A stretch of 64,000 bases of DNA from DASXQK01 sp963724385. GTDB lineage: Bacteria > Pseudomonadota > Alphaproteobacteria > Dongiales > Dongiaceae. The DNA is taken from assembly GCA_963724385.1 (NCBI GenBank), contig CAVRUJ010000001.1, positions 1,674,001-1,738,000 of the forward strand, written 5' to 3'. The translations under genes were made by a program, and so were the position numbers. Under the pieces are notes generated by a model. It ran no database searches. It was given only the letters and a program-made list of their open reading frames with translations, and had not been told where the DNA came from. The number at the start of each line of letters is the position of its first letter. Position 1 is the stretch's first letter. Below are positions 9,025 to 19,700 of this stretch, one piece after another.

Positions 9025-9174
9025 TCCCTGGGCAAGCGTCTTGGTCGCGAGCCGAGACGGAATCTGGAAGTCTTGGGCGACCATGCGAGACTTGTTCCGT
9101 ATAGGCGGTATCGTTCTCCCGCTGCCACCGTTATTTTCGCCAGGCTTGGCGCGGCTCCGAGCGTTTCTCGCGAT

Positions 9175-12123
9175 TCACGCAGAGCCCGCGACAAGGACTG
9201 ATTCCAGCACGCGCGCGGTATGAACAGCGCGCCGACCGGAGCCGTGAAGGATCTGCTGTCGACAGGAAATGCCGTCAGCAATCAGGATGGCATCCGCCTC
9301 CGCGGCCCGCACCGCAGGCAGCAAGGCCAGCTCGGCCATCGATCGGGACGCCTCATAGGTTTCCGCCTGATAGCCGAATGCGCCAGCCATGCCGCAGCAG
9401 CTTGAGTTGATCATCACAGTCTCGAGGTCAGGGATCTGCTTCAATACGTCTTGCACGGCGGACACGGCGCCAAAGGCCTTTTGATGGCAGTGCCCATGCA
9501 AATACGCCTTGCGCGGCAGCGGGCAGGGCTTCGATGCGAAACGGCCCGCAGCCATCTCACGAACGAGAAACTCCTCCAACATGAAGCTCTGGCGGGCGAT
9601 ACGCTGTGCTGCCGTTCCCGGCATCAGGGAAAGCAGCTCGTCACGCAGGGTGAACAAACAGCTCGGCTCAAGGCCGACGATGGCTACGCCGCGGTTCACG
9701 AATGGCATGAAGGCAGCCATTAACCTCTTTGCCTCGACTCGTGCTTCTTCGACAAGCCCGGCTGACAGGAAGGTGCGCCCGCAGCAGAGCGGCCGCTTGG
9801 CGTCGCCGACGGCGGGTCGGGCATAGCGGACGTGGTATCCAGCCGCCGTCAACACGCGAGCGGCCGCCCGAACGTTCTCGGGCTCAAAGTAGGTGTTGAA
9901 TGTGTCGGAGAACAGAACCACCTCCCGTCCGCCGGACAACTCGCCTTCCTCCGGCGGGGGGTTGAAGGGCTCTCTGGACCAGGAGGGTAGCGGCCGGCGC
10001 GCGGCGAAGCCGAGGGCACGTTCCGACAAGTTCGGCAGGCCCGGCACCCGGTCCCGGATGGCCATGAGCCACGGCATCTTGGCAACTGCGGATGCATATC
10101 GCGGCAAATAGGCGAAGAGCCGGTCGCGCATGGAAATGCCCCGTCGGGCCGCACGAGCGGCGAGCACCTCGATTTTCATTTTCGCCATATCAATGCCGGT
10201 GGGGCATTCCCGGCGGCAGCCCTTGCAGGAAACACAAAGCTTCATGGTCTCGTACATGGCCTCGGATGAGAGCGGATCCGGGCCCAGCTGGCCGGAAAGG
10301 GCGAGGCGAAGCGTGTTAGCCCGTCCGCGCGTCACATCTCGCTCATCCCTTGTGACACGATACGAGGGGCACATCACGCTCATGTCGAGCTTGCGACATG
10401 CTCCGTTGTTGTTGCACATCTCGACGGCCCGTTGGAATCCATCGCCCGCCGCCGACCAGTCCGACCAGTCGAGTGCCGTCGCCCTCTGCCATGCCTGGTA
10501 GGCAGGGCCGTAGCGAAGCAACTGCCGGTCGTCCATTTTGGGCGCATTGACGATCTTGCCGGGGTTCAGCACGCCCCTGGGGTCAAAGAGACGCTTTACC
10601 GTTTCGAACGCAGAAACGATGCGGGCGCCGAACATCGCTTCGTGAAACTCCGATCGCACGATCCCGTCACCGTGCTCCCCGGAATGCGATCCTTTGTAGC
10701 GGCGGACCAGGGCAAAGGTCTCCTCCGCAATGGCCCGCATCGCCTTGACGTCCTTGTCGAGCTTCAGATTGAGGACCGGGCGGACGTGCAGGCAACCCAC
10801 TGATGCGTGGGCGTACCATGTTCCCCGCGTGCCGTGCTTCTCGAAGATGCGATTGAGGTTTTCGGTGTACTCCGCGAGATGCTCCAACGGTACGGCGCAA
10901 TCCTCCACAAACGACACCGGCTTTCCCTGTTCCTTCATGGACATCATTATGTTGAGACCGGCTTGCCGCACTTCGGTGATCGCCGCCTGAAGGCCAGGCT
11001 CTTCGATCGTCACGACGCCTCCCCAACGGGACTTGCCCCCCTCCCAATGGAAGCCAAGATCGTTCATCAGCCCAACGAGACTCTGGAGGCGGCGGCGATT
11101 CTCCACGCTCTCTTCCTCGGCAAATTCGACAATCAGCAAGGCCTCGGGGGTGCCGCGCACGAATTGGCGCATCGTTTCCTCGAAGAGTGGGATGGCGCGG
11201 GCCAAGGCGATCATGGTCGAGTCCATGAGCTCGACCGCGACCGGGTCGAGGCGAACCAGATGCTGTGCCGCCTCCATGGCGTCGTAGAAGCGCCCGAAAT
11301 GGCACACGCCTACGGTGCGCTGCTTCAGCAGCGGCGACAGCTTGAGCTCGATCGCAAGCGATAGAGCCAGGGTGCCCTCGGAGCCGACGAGGAGGTGAGA
11401 GAGATTGATTGGGCGCTCGCCCGGCATGAGGGCGTCGATATTGTAGCCGCCGACGCGACGCAGGACGTGGGGAAAGGATGCCCGGATTTCACTTTGCTCG
11501 CGACTGCCAAGGGCCAGGAGCTCGTCCACGATCGCGCCTTGCGCGCCTCGTCCGCTGACGCGCGCACCCACAGATGCCGTTTCGCCGAACTTCCGGGTAC
11601 TGCCGTTCGGGAGCAGGGCCTCAATGCCCCAAACGTTGTCCCGCATCGTGCCGTAACGAATTGACCGGGTGCCGCAGGAATTATTACCGGCCATGCCGCC
11701 GATGGTCGCCCGGGAGGCCGTCGAGACGTTGACGGGAAACCAGAGTCCATACGGCTTCAGGGCGCGATTCAGCTCATCGAGCACGATCCCGGGCTGCACT
11801 GTGCAGCGCCGGGCGGGCGCATCGATTGCGATGACGCGATTCATGTATTTGGAAACATCAACAACCAGACCAGCATTGACAGTCTGGCCGCATTGCGAGG
11901 TCCCTCCGCCTCGCGCAACGACGCTCACTCCCTCGTCCCGGGCAATCGCGATTGTCGCCGCGAGGTCGTTCTCGTCGCGCGGAGTGACGACGCCCAAGGG
12001 CATGATCTGATAGTGCGACGCATCGGTTGCATACCGGCCGCGCGTGTAGGCGTCAAAGAGCGCTTCGCCGCGAATCGAGGATTTGAGACGATGTTCGAGA
12101 TTGCTCATAGCCTTGCGGTTCAT
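9175..12123 (-). CDS. Fused FAD/Fe-S D-2-hydroxyacid dehydrogenase (YdiJ/GlcD-GlcF type)
   Basis: 982 aa. The N-terminal half is a PCMH-type FAD domain followed by a FAD-oxidase C-terminal domain: VVARGGGTSQCGQTV near residue 90, GGMAGNNSCGTRSIRYG near 155, HASVGCLHVRP near 440. The second half is a GlcF-like iron-sulfur module with CVSCKGCRRECPTG near residue 634 and two CCG-type modules (CCGRTFLSAG near 784; SSCCGMAGAFG near 909). This one-chain architecture matches E. coli YdiJ (about 1018 aa), a D-2-hydroxyglutarate dehydrogenase, and related D-lactate dehydrogenases. It likely oxidises a D-2-hydroxyacid and passes electrons to quinone. ATG at 12123 or 12108; neither ribosome site is strong. 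Single gene. Confidence 0.85.
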   Translation of the reverse strand: MNRKAMSNLEHRLKSSIRGEALFDAYTRGRYATDASHYQIMPLGVVTPRDENDLAATIAIARDEGVSVVARGGGTSQCGQTVNAGLVVDVSKYMNRVIAIDAPARRCTVQPGIVLDELNRALKPYGLWFPVNVSTASRATIGGMAGNNSCGTRSIRYGTMRDNVWGIEALLPNGSTRKFGETASVGARVSGRGAQGAIVDELLALGSREQSEIRASFPHVLRRVGGYNIDALMPGERPINLSHLLVGSEGTLALSLAIELKLSPLLKQRTVGVCHFGRFYDAMEAAQHLVRLDPVAVELMDSTMIALARAIPLFEETMRQFVRGTPEALLIVEFAEEESVENRRRLQSLVGLMNDLGFHWEGGKSRWGGVVTIEEPGLQAAITEVRQAGLNIMMSMKEQGKPVSFVEDCAVPLEHLAEYTENLNRIFEKHGTRGTWYAHASVGCLHVRPVLNLKLDKDVKAMRAIAEETFALVRRYKGSHSGEHGDGIVRSEFHEAMFGARIVSAFETVKRLFDPRGVLNPGKIVNAPKMDDRQLLRYGPAYQAWQRATALDWSDWSAAGDGFQRAVEMCNNNGACRKLDMSVMCPSYRVTRDERDVTRGRANTLRLALSGQLGPDPLSSEAMYETMKLCVSCKGCRRECPTGIDMAKMKIEVLAARAARRGISMRDRLFAYLPRYASAVAKMPWLMAIRDRVPGLPNLSERALGFAARRPLPSWSREPFNPPPEEGELSGGREVVLFSDTFNTYFEPENVRAAARVLTAAGYHVRYARPAVGDAKRPLCCGRTFLSAGLVEEARVEAKRLMAAFMPFVNRGVAIVGLEPSCLFTLRDELLSLMPGTAAQRIARQSFMLEEFLVREMAAGRFASKPCPLPRKAYLHGHCHQKAFGAVSAVQDVLKQIPDLETVMINSSCCGMAGAFGYQAETYEASRSMAELALLPAVRAAEADAILIADGISCRQQILHGSGRRAVHTARVLESVLVAGSA

Positions 12124-12324
12124 AGTCTCACTTGAAGGAGGCCAGTGCGCGATTGATAATTATCGGCATTCAGCGCTCGACCGACAACGGGGCAATCCGG
12201 ACACATGGGTAACGCAGCGCAGCTGAGACATGGGTGACACCCCGCAGCCGAAGGGGCTGTCGAGGGGTTACAGGTCCTCCGCTCCAAGCCGATCCAGCCG
12301 AGGCTGGCACCCTCCACAGCGGGA

Positions 12325-12621
12325 TCACTCCCCGATCTTGTAGCCGGCCTTCTTGACGTCTGCCATGCAGGCGTAGAACCCGCCAATGCGTTGCGGACCG
12401 GCGCCCTTGACGTAGTAGATGCCCTTGTGTGCGCTGCTGCCCCACACAACTGTGTCGCCTTTGCAGAGCCGGTTGGCATCCGCCTCATAGGTGTACTGCG
12501 GGAATCCACTGCCAGCCGTGCCGTTGCCGGTCGAGCCAGCCAGCGCAGACACCGCTACGCCCGCTGTCCCTATTGCAGTCGCTACGGTTAGCAGCGCCTT
12601 CGAGATGCTTCCTCGGGTCAT
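12325..12621 (-). CDS. Small secreted two-cysteine protein
   Basis: 98 aa, ATG at 12621 behind GGGGGAG. Signal peptide about 1-28 (ALLTVATAIGTAGVAVSALA). The mature part contains YTYEADANRLCKGDTVVWG and a second Cys in FYACMADVKKAGYKIGE, so one disulfide is possible. The segment VWGSSAHKGIYYVKG resembles small periplasmic proteins of unknown function. No partner gene; it diverges from the CBS protein. Confidence 0.65.
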   Translation of the reverse strand: MTRGSISKALLTVATAIGTAGVAVSALAGSTGNGTAGSGFPQYTYEADANRLCKGDTVVWGSSAHKGIYYVKGAGPQRIGGFYACMADVKKAGYKIGE

Positions 12622-13020
12622 GTGTTGCTCCCCCTATGTTGAGCGCGCACCTGTGGCGCATCATGGCGCGGCAGGCAGCTGCAGCACAGCGAATGTTCGG
12701 CTGACATCTGCCGCATGGGAGGAGGCTCGGCTGCTCCAGGATAGGCTATACCGATAATTCCTCGGAAAACATCTTCGGCAAGCCCAGCGTTTCTGCGGTG
12801 TCGGTCTCTCGATTTAAGGTATAGGGGAACCAGTAGCTTTCGGCAGGCACGGCTGTCCAGATTTCACGCAAATCGCACGCAAATCACTGATAATAATGTT
12901 TTTTGCTGAATTCGAGGTTTTTCTGGATTTTTATTATATTTTCGTTGGTAATTTGTTCTACGCGACACCATATCCGTTGTGGCGACAAATCCCTGTCGTT
13001 GCACCAAAGGGAATCAAGAC
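12622..13020. other. Divergent promoter region with a short direct repeat
   Basis: About 400 nt separating the divergent small secreted gene and the CBS gene. The second half (12890-12960) is strikingly AT-rich, as expected for promoters. At 12865-12885 the 10-mer CACGCAAATC occurs twice, one base apart, immediately upstream of this AT-rich part; it could be a regulator site. No CIRCE or anaerobox seen. Confidence 0.4.
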
Positions 13021-13503
13021 ATGACAGAGAGTCACACCCAAGCGCGACCGGACGCCGGCGCGCTGGTGAAAGACCTCATGACCGCGCATGCAGAATGGGT
13101 AGGTGCGGACACGCCGGTCCGGGAAATCGCAAGAAAGATGCGCGACAAAGGAATTGGCTGCCTGCCTGTCGGCGAACACGACAGGCTGATCGGCATGATC
13201 ACGGACCGGGACATCACCTGCCGCGCGGTCGCCGACGGCCTGGATCTCTCAAAGGTCAAGGCGCGCGACGTCATGTCCAAGGGTGTCACCTGGTGCTTCG
13301 AAGATCAGTCGGATGCCGAGGCGACAAAGCTCATGGAAAGCAAGAACATACGTCACTTGCCCGTTCTCAGCCGGGCAAAGCGGATCGTGGGAATGCTGTC
13401 ATTCGGCGATCTCGCCCTTCGGTCCAAGTCGCTCACGAAGGAACTGCTTCACATGGCTGCGCGCGATGCCTCGCGTAACGGAAAAGCACAACCGGCGCAT
13501 TAA
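13021..13503 (+). CDS. CBS-pair domain protein
   Basis: 160 aa with two CBS motifs and nothing else. CBS1 is about residues 18-70 (VKDLMTAHAEWVGADTPVREIARKM...IGMITDRDI), CBS2 about 82-135 (ARDVMSKGVTWCFEDQSDAEATKLM...IVGMLSFGDLA). Such stand-alone pairs bind adenosine nucleotides and often signal stress or energy state. ATG at 13021 follows AGGGAA; a longer frame starts at 12979. It heads a co-oriented block with a phasin and groESL, which suggests a shared stress or microaerobic role, but this is inference. Confidence 0.85.
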   Translation: MTESHTQARPDAGALVKDLMTAHAEWVGADTPVREIARKMRDKGIGCLPVGEHDRLIGMITDRDITCRAVADGLDLSKVKARDVMSKGVTWCFEDQSDAEATKLMESKNIRHLPVLSRAKRIVGMLSFGDLALRSKSLTKELLHMAARDASRNGKAQPAH

Positions 13504-13563
13504 GTCGCGCTGCGTGAAATGAGCCAATGCCGCGCGGAAGATACGCCCGAGAGGAAGATATCT

Positions 13564-13974
13564 ATGGCAAGCAAAGAGAAAGAGAAGGTAGCAGCTGGAC
13601 CATTTAACGGCTGGCCGGGCGCCGACGGGTGGACGGGAGGCTGGTCGGCTGTTCTGGAGGCCAATCGGGTTGCGCTCGACCGCTGGACCAAGGTCAGCGA
13701 CACCATGGTCAAGGGCATGTTCGTAATCTCGCAGGAGATGACGCAGTTTGCCCACAGCCGGCTCAAAGAGGATGCCAAGAACTGCGAGACGCTCAGCCAC
13801 TGCCACAGCCCGAGCGAGGCGCTCAGTTGCCACCAACGCTTCGCCGAAGCGGCAACGGCTGAGTATCTTGAGGAAGCCAACAAGCTGACCGCCCTGATGA
13901 CAAAGATAGCGAATGATGGCTTCGCTTCCCTGCAACGCCCTAGAGCAAGATCGGGTCAGCTTGAATCAAGCTGA
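13564..13974 (+). CDS. Phasin-family protein with repeat-derived C-terminus
   Basis: 136 aa, ATG at 13564 with AGAGGAAG upstream. The central helical region (ALDRWTKVSDTMVKGMFVISQEMTQFAHSRLKED through EEANKLTALMTKIANDGF) follows the phasin pattern of amphipathic helices that coat polyhydroxyalkanoate granules or act as chaperones. Codons 127 to the stop lie inside the palindromic repeat at 13941-13992, so the tail RARSGQLESS and the TGA itself are encoded by the repeat. The native C-terminus was probably different. It is likely cotranscribed with the CBS gene. Confidence 0.7.
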   Translation: MASKEKEKVAAGPFNGWPGADGWTGGWSAVLEANRVALDRWTKVSDTMVKGMFVISQEMTQFAHSRLKEDAKNCETLSHCHSPSEALSCHQRFAEAATAEYLEEANKLTALMTKIANDGFASLQRPRARSGQLESS

Positions 13975-13992
13975 CCCGTGAATCTTGCTCTA
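13941..13992. repeat. 52-nt palindromic repeat, copy A
   Basis: A near-perfect inverted repeat: outer arms TAGAGCAAGAT / ATCTTGCTCTA, inner arms CGGGTCAGCTTGA / TCAAGCTGACCCG around a two-base loop. It recurs at 16162-16214 and, degenerate, at about 56627-56672. It covers the 3' end of the phasin gene and would form a strong hairpin in RNA. Confidence 0.9.
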
Positions 13993-14003
13993 CTTCAACA
14001 AAT

Positions 14004-14055
14004 TAGAGCCTGATTCACATCTCAAGCTGAGTGCGCTTGAGACGACCAGGCTCTA
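14004..14055. repeat. 52-nt nested palindrome of different sequence
   Basis: Outer arms TAGAGCCTG (14004-14012) and CAGGCTCTA (14047-14055), inner arms CTCAAGC (14021-14027) and GCTTGAG (14035-14041). Its size and two-stem design equal those of copy A, which ends only 11 nt upstream, but the arm sequences differ. It sits in the groES leader, about 90 nt before the start codon. Confidence 0.7.
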
Positions 14056-14143
14056 GGGCAGTGAAGGTCAGCACCGAATAGTCCGCCCTGAATAACATGG
14101 GCCAACGCCTCAACGCACCTTTGTGGTGCAAGGAGATAGAGCG

Positions 14144-14461
14144 ATGAAATTCCGCCCACTGCATGACCGTGTGCTTATTCGCCAGATCGAGCAGGAGGCG
14201 AAGACGTCTGGCGGCATCATCATCCCTGACACCGCCAAGGAAAAGCCGATGGAGGGAGAGGTCGTCGCGGCTGGGCCGGGCGCCCGCTCCGAGGATGGCA
14301 AGATTCAGCCGCTCGACGTCAAGGTCGGCGATCGGGTGCTGTTCGGGAAATGGTCGGGCACCGAGATCAAGCTCGACGGCGAAGACCTGATGATCATGAA
14401 GGAATCGGACCTCATGGGTGTCATAGAGGACAAGGTCAGTTTCAAGCGCAAAGCCGCCTAA
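14144..14461 (+). CDS. groES: Co-chaperonin GroES
   Basis: 105 aa. MKFRPLHDRVLIRQIEQEAKT at the start, the mobile-loop region TSGGIIIPDTAKEKPMEGEVVAAGPG, and YG-equivalent VGDRVLFGKWSGTEIKLDGEDLMIMKESDLMGVIE are classic GroES. It caps the GroEL chamber during ATP-driven folding in the cytoplasm. ATG at 14144 follows AAGGAGATAGAGCG; an upstream start at 14123 is open but unlikely. No CIRCE dyad is visible upstream, so HrcA control is not supported; two palindromic repeats occupy the leader instead. groEL follows after 42 nt. Confidence 0.97.
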   Translation: MKFRPLHDRVLIRQIEQEAKTSGGIIIPDTAKEKPMEGEVVAAGPGARSEDGKIQPLDVKVGDRVLFGKWSGTEIKLDGEDLMIMKESDLMGVIEDKVSFKRKAA

Positions 14462-14503
14462 GGCAGGCAACGCGCTAAACCAATATAAGGAAGGATTGTA
14501 CCA

Positions 14504-16159
<1,656 letters not shown>

Positions 16160-16161
16160 CC

Positions 16162-16214
16162 TGGAGCAAGATCGGGTCAGCTTGAGTCAAGCTGACCCGT
16201 GAAATCTTGCTCCA
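16162..16214. repeat. 53-nt palindromic repeat, copy B
   Basis: Same element as 13941-13992: outer arms TGGAGCAAGAT / ATCTTGCTCCA, inner arms CGGGTCAGCTTGA / TCAAGCTGACCCG. The arms carry a compensatory change against copy A (A to G on one side, T to C on the other), which argues that the stem is kept. Both copies are followed by a similar CAAATT tail. Its position directly after groEL suggests a terminator or 3' RNA-stabilising hairpin. Confidence 0.9.
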
Positions 16215-16299
16215 TTTAAGCAAATTTTGGCGCCATGGGTTACCACATGCCATCGCGCTGAAGGGTGCCGGCAACGCCCCCTGATCATGGAGAGCGAGA

Positions 16300-16524
16300 T
16301 TGTCTAACACCGACCTAAGACACGGGCGCATTGTGGAGAGACTTGCTCAGAAGATGTATGAGGCGAGTGAGCCGGGCAACATACTCTGGTTACGGCGGGG
16401 TTGGATCGTCCGAGAAACCTGGCTGAAGAAAGCGCAGGAAAGGCTTCAAGGTGCCGGCAACCCGGTCAGTCGGCCTTATGCCTGGTGGAATTTCTGGGAA
16501 AAGATCAAAGTATTCCGTTTGTAG
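16300..16524 (+). CDS. Small protein of unknown function
   Basis: 74 codons from a TTG at 16300 preceded by GGAGAG. The product is basic and Trp-rich near the end (MSNTDLRHGRIVERLAQKM start; RPYAWWNFWEKIKVF end). No family recognised. It lies between groEL and the convergent ndvB gene. TTG start and short length make it uncertain. Confidence 0.4.
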   Translation: MSNTDLRHGRIVERLAQKMYEASEPGNILWLRRGWIVRETWLKKAQERLQGAGNPVSRPYAWWNFWEKIKVFRL

Positions 16525-16783
16525 GTACTGGCAAGGATGACCGGCCGACGGAGTTTGGGGAGCGACCAGCGGCCGCACGCGCGCCTATCGCTGCGGCGGG
16601 GTGCCGCAGCGATGAGCCAAATGGATTCCGGGCCGTGCCGTCTACGGCGATGCTGGCAGAGACGCTAGCAGATAGCAGGCCCACGCGAGCTGCTGTGACG
16701 CTCGATCATCCGGCTAAGGCCGTCTTCCCAACCTGTCGGCAAATCTGCCTCGGCGCCAACGCGCTCCGTTTCGGAAATTCGGG

Positions 16784-19700
16784 CTAACCCAGGATGACGC
16801 GCAGCTTGTGGGTCGCGTTGTCGTCCATGAGACGAATACGCAAGGGGCCTCCTGGCAGCAATTCGCCATCGAGCTTGGCGCTGGCGATGCCGCGGCTGAC
16901 CTGCTGCGGATTCTCGACTGTGATTTCATAGCGCGCCGAGCGGTGCCGGAACAGGATTTCGAAGCCGGGCCAGGTCCGCGGAATGCAGGGGGCGAGGTGC
17001 AACCACTCACCCTTCTGGCGAAGGCCCAGAAACCATTCCAAGCCCGCCCGATACATCCAGCCCGCGGAGCCGGTGTACCAGGTCCACCCGCCCTGTCCGA
17101 GATGCTGCGGCGTAGCGTAGGCGTCCGCGCAGACGGCGTAGGGTTCGACCTTGTAACGGGCGAGGTCGGCAGGCGTGCCGGACCGATTGATCGGGTTCAG
17201 GATCGAAAACAGTTCGGCGGCCTTGTCACCATCACCCAGCATGGCGAAGGCGATCGTCATCCAGATGGCCGCATGGGTGTATTGGCCGCCGTTCTCTCGG
17301 ACGCCGGGCGGGTATCCCTTGATATATCCCGGATCCCGGACCGTGCGATCGAAGGGCGGGGCGAACAGCAGGACCAATCCATCGTCCCGGCGAATAAGAT
17401 GCTCCTCCGCTGCTGTCATGGATTGCCGCGCGCGGTCCGGATCGGCGGCACCGGACATCACGCTCCAGGATTGCGCGACCGAGTCTATACGGCATTCCTC
17501 GGCCTGGGCGGAGCCGACCGGCGTGCCGTCGTCGAAAAACGCGCGCCTATACCACGATCCATCCCATGCCTCGCGTTCGACGGAACTCCGCAGAGCAGCG
17601 GCATGCTCCCGCCACTTCGTCGCCCGCGGTTCCTCCTTGCGCCCCTCGGCCAGGTTTGCGAACGCCGGCAGCGTGGCGAGAAGGAACCACGCAAGCCACA
17701 CGCTTTCGCCTTTGCCTTCTATTCCGATGCGGTTCATGCCGTCATTCCAGTCCCCTCCGCCCATGAGCGGCAGGCCGTGGCTGCCGAGCAGGAGGCTCTT
17801 GTCGAGGGCCAAAGCGCAGTGCTCGAACAGGGTGGCGGACCCCGCGGCGATCATCGGCTGGAAATAGGACTCTTGCTCGCCGGCGAGAAGCGCCGGCCCA
17901 TCGAGAAACGGCACCAATTCGTCCAATATAACGACGTCACCCGTGACCTCCACATACTGCGCGACCGCATAAGGCAGCCATATCCGGTCATCGGCGTATC
18001 GCGTGCGGACCCCTCGGCCGGAATGCGGCAGCCACCAGTGCTGGACGTCTCCCTCCATGAATTGCCGCGCGGCAGCGCGCAGAAGATGCTCCCTCACGAT
18101 CGCCGGCTTCGATAGGACGAGCGCCATGCCATCCTGCAGCTGGTCCCGGAACCCGTAGGCGCCACCCGCCTGGTAGAAGGCCGATCGCGCCCATATCCGA
18201 CAGCTGAGGGTCTGATACAGCAGCCAGCGGTTCAGCAGGATATCCGTGGAGCGGTCGGGCGTCCTGACCCGGACTACGCCCAGAAGATCCTCCCAATGCT
18301 GCTTTACGGCGCTGAGCACAGCATCGAGATCGGCGGTCCTGTAACGCTCGATCAGGGAGAGCGCATCGGGTCTGGTCGCTGCATCGCCCAGAAAGAAGAC
18401 GATTTCCCGTTCCTCTCCCGGTTCGAGCTGGATCGCGGTCTGAAGGCCAGCGCAGGGATCGAGGCCCGCACCGACGCGGTTGGAGAGGGGGCCCCCGACT
18501 GCGAGAGCGGCGGGACGGCCAAGCTCGCCGTTCCGGCCCAGGAACTCGGTCCTGTCGCCGGTCCAGGAAATCTGGCGGCCCCTGAGGTCGGCGAAGGCGA
18601 TACGCGCGCCGAAGTCGTTGCGCCAGGGGTTGCGCGCTGTCATGGCTCCGGTATCCGGATCCATTTCGGTCACCACATAGGGTGCTGCGGCCGCACGCGA
18701 GGGCCCGAGGACCCATTCGACATAGGCCGTGACCGAGAGGCGCCGAATCCTGGTCGAGTCGTTGCGGATTTTCAGTCGCGTGATCTTTATCGAATCGTCG
18801 AGGGGCACGTATTGCAGAAGCGCCAGCGAGATTCCGTGCGAGGCATGCTCGAACTGGCTGTAGCCCTGACCATGCCGGGCGATATAGAGCGTGCCGGCTT
18901 CGCAAATCGGCGATGCCGTGGGGGTCCACAGGTCCCCGCTGTCATCGTCGCGCAGATAGATCGCCTCCCCCGCCGGATCGGTGACCGGATCGTTCGACCA
19001 GGGGGATAGTTGATTCTCGCGGCTGTTGGCGGACCAGCTGTAGCCGGCGCCTTCCGCCGACGCTTGAAAGCCGAAGGCCGGGTTCGCGATCACGTTGATC
19101 CAGGGCGCTGGGGTCGACTGCCCCTCTGCGAGGACCGTCACGTACTCCCGTCCCTCGAGGGCGAATCCGCCGAGGCCGTTGAAGAACTCCAGCTCCGGCC
19201 TTGGCGGCGGCGCGGGCTCCTGGATCCGCGCCCGCAGGGGACGTGCCGGCGGCACAGGGACATGGGCGGGTTCTCTCAGCCGCCTGACTTGCTCGACCAG
19301 GCTTCCCCGGCGGCCGCGGAAGACCGCCCGCGCCACGGATTGGAGGACGCCCCTGGTTTCTGCGGAAACCAGGTCGGCTCGCAGATGGAATGCGGCCCCC
19401 AGAACAGGTGCCCCTTCCGCATGGACACGCGACGGATTCATGCGAAGCAGGGCCTCGATGGCTGCCTGCAGGTCCTGATCGTAGGACGGAGGCCTTTCGT
19501 TCAGGATGACCACATCCACCGCCAGCTGCTTCATGCGCCAATACTCCTGGGCGCGCAGCAACTGGCGAACAGCTTCCAGGTCCTCGGTCGCGTCGATGCG
19601 GAGCAGGACGATCGGCAGGTCGCCCGATATGCCATGGGCCCAGAGAGCGGAAGGCCCGGACTCGTTTCTCGTCAACAGTTCGGATGGCGGTCGCGATGTC

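Noticed and set aside
12124..12324. Possible IS end upstream of the small secreted gene (repeated ACATGGGT(A/G)AC words at 12201 and 12229)
   Set aside because: The two words resemble sequences flanking some IS481-type elements, but there is no transposase or matching inverted end, so it is too weak to call.
14056..14143. Search for a CIRCE element before groES
   Set aside because: No TTAGCACTC-N9-GAGTGCTAA-like dyad is present in the leader.
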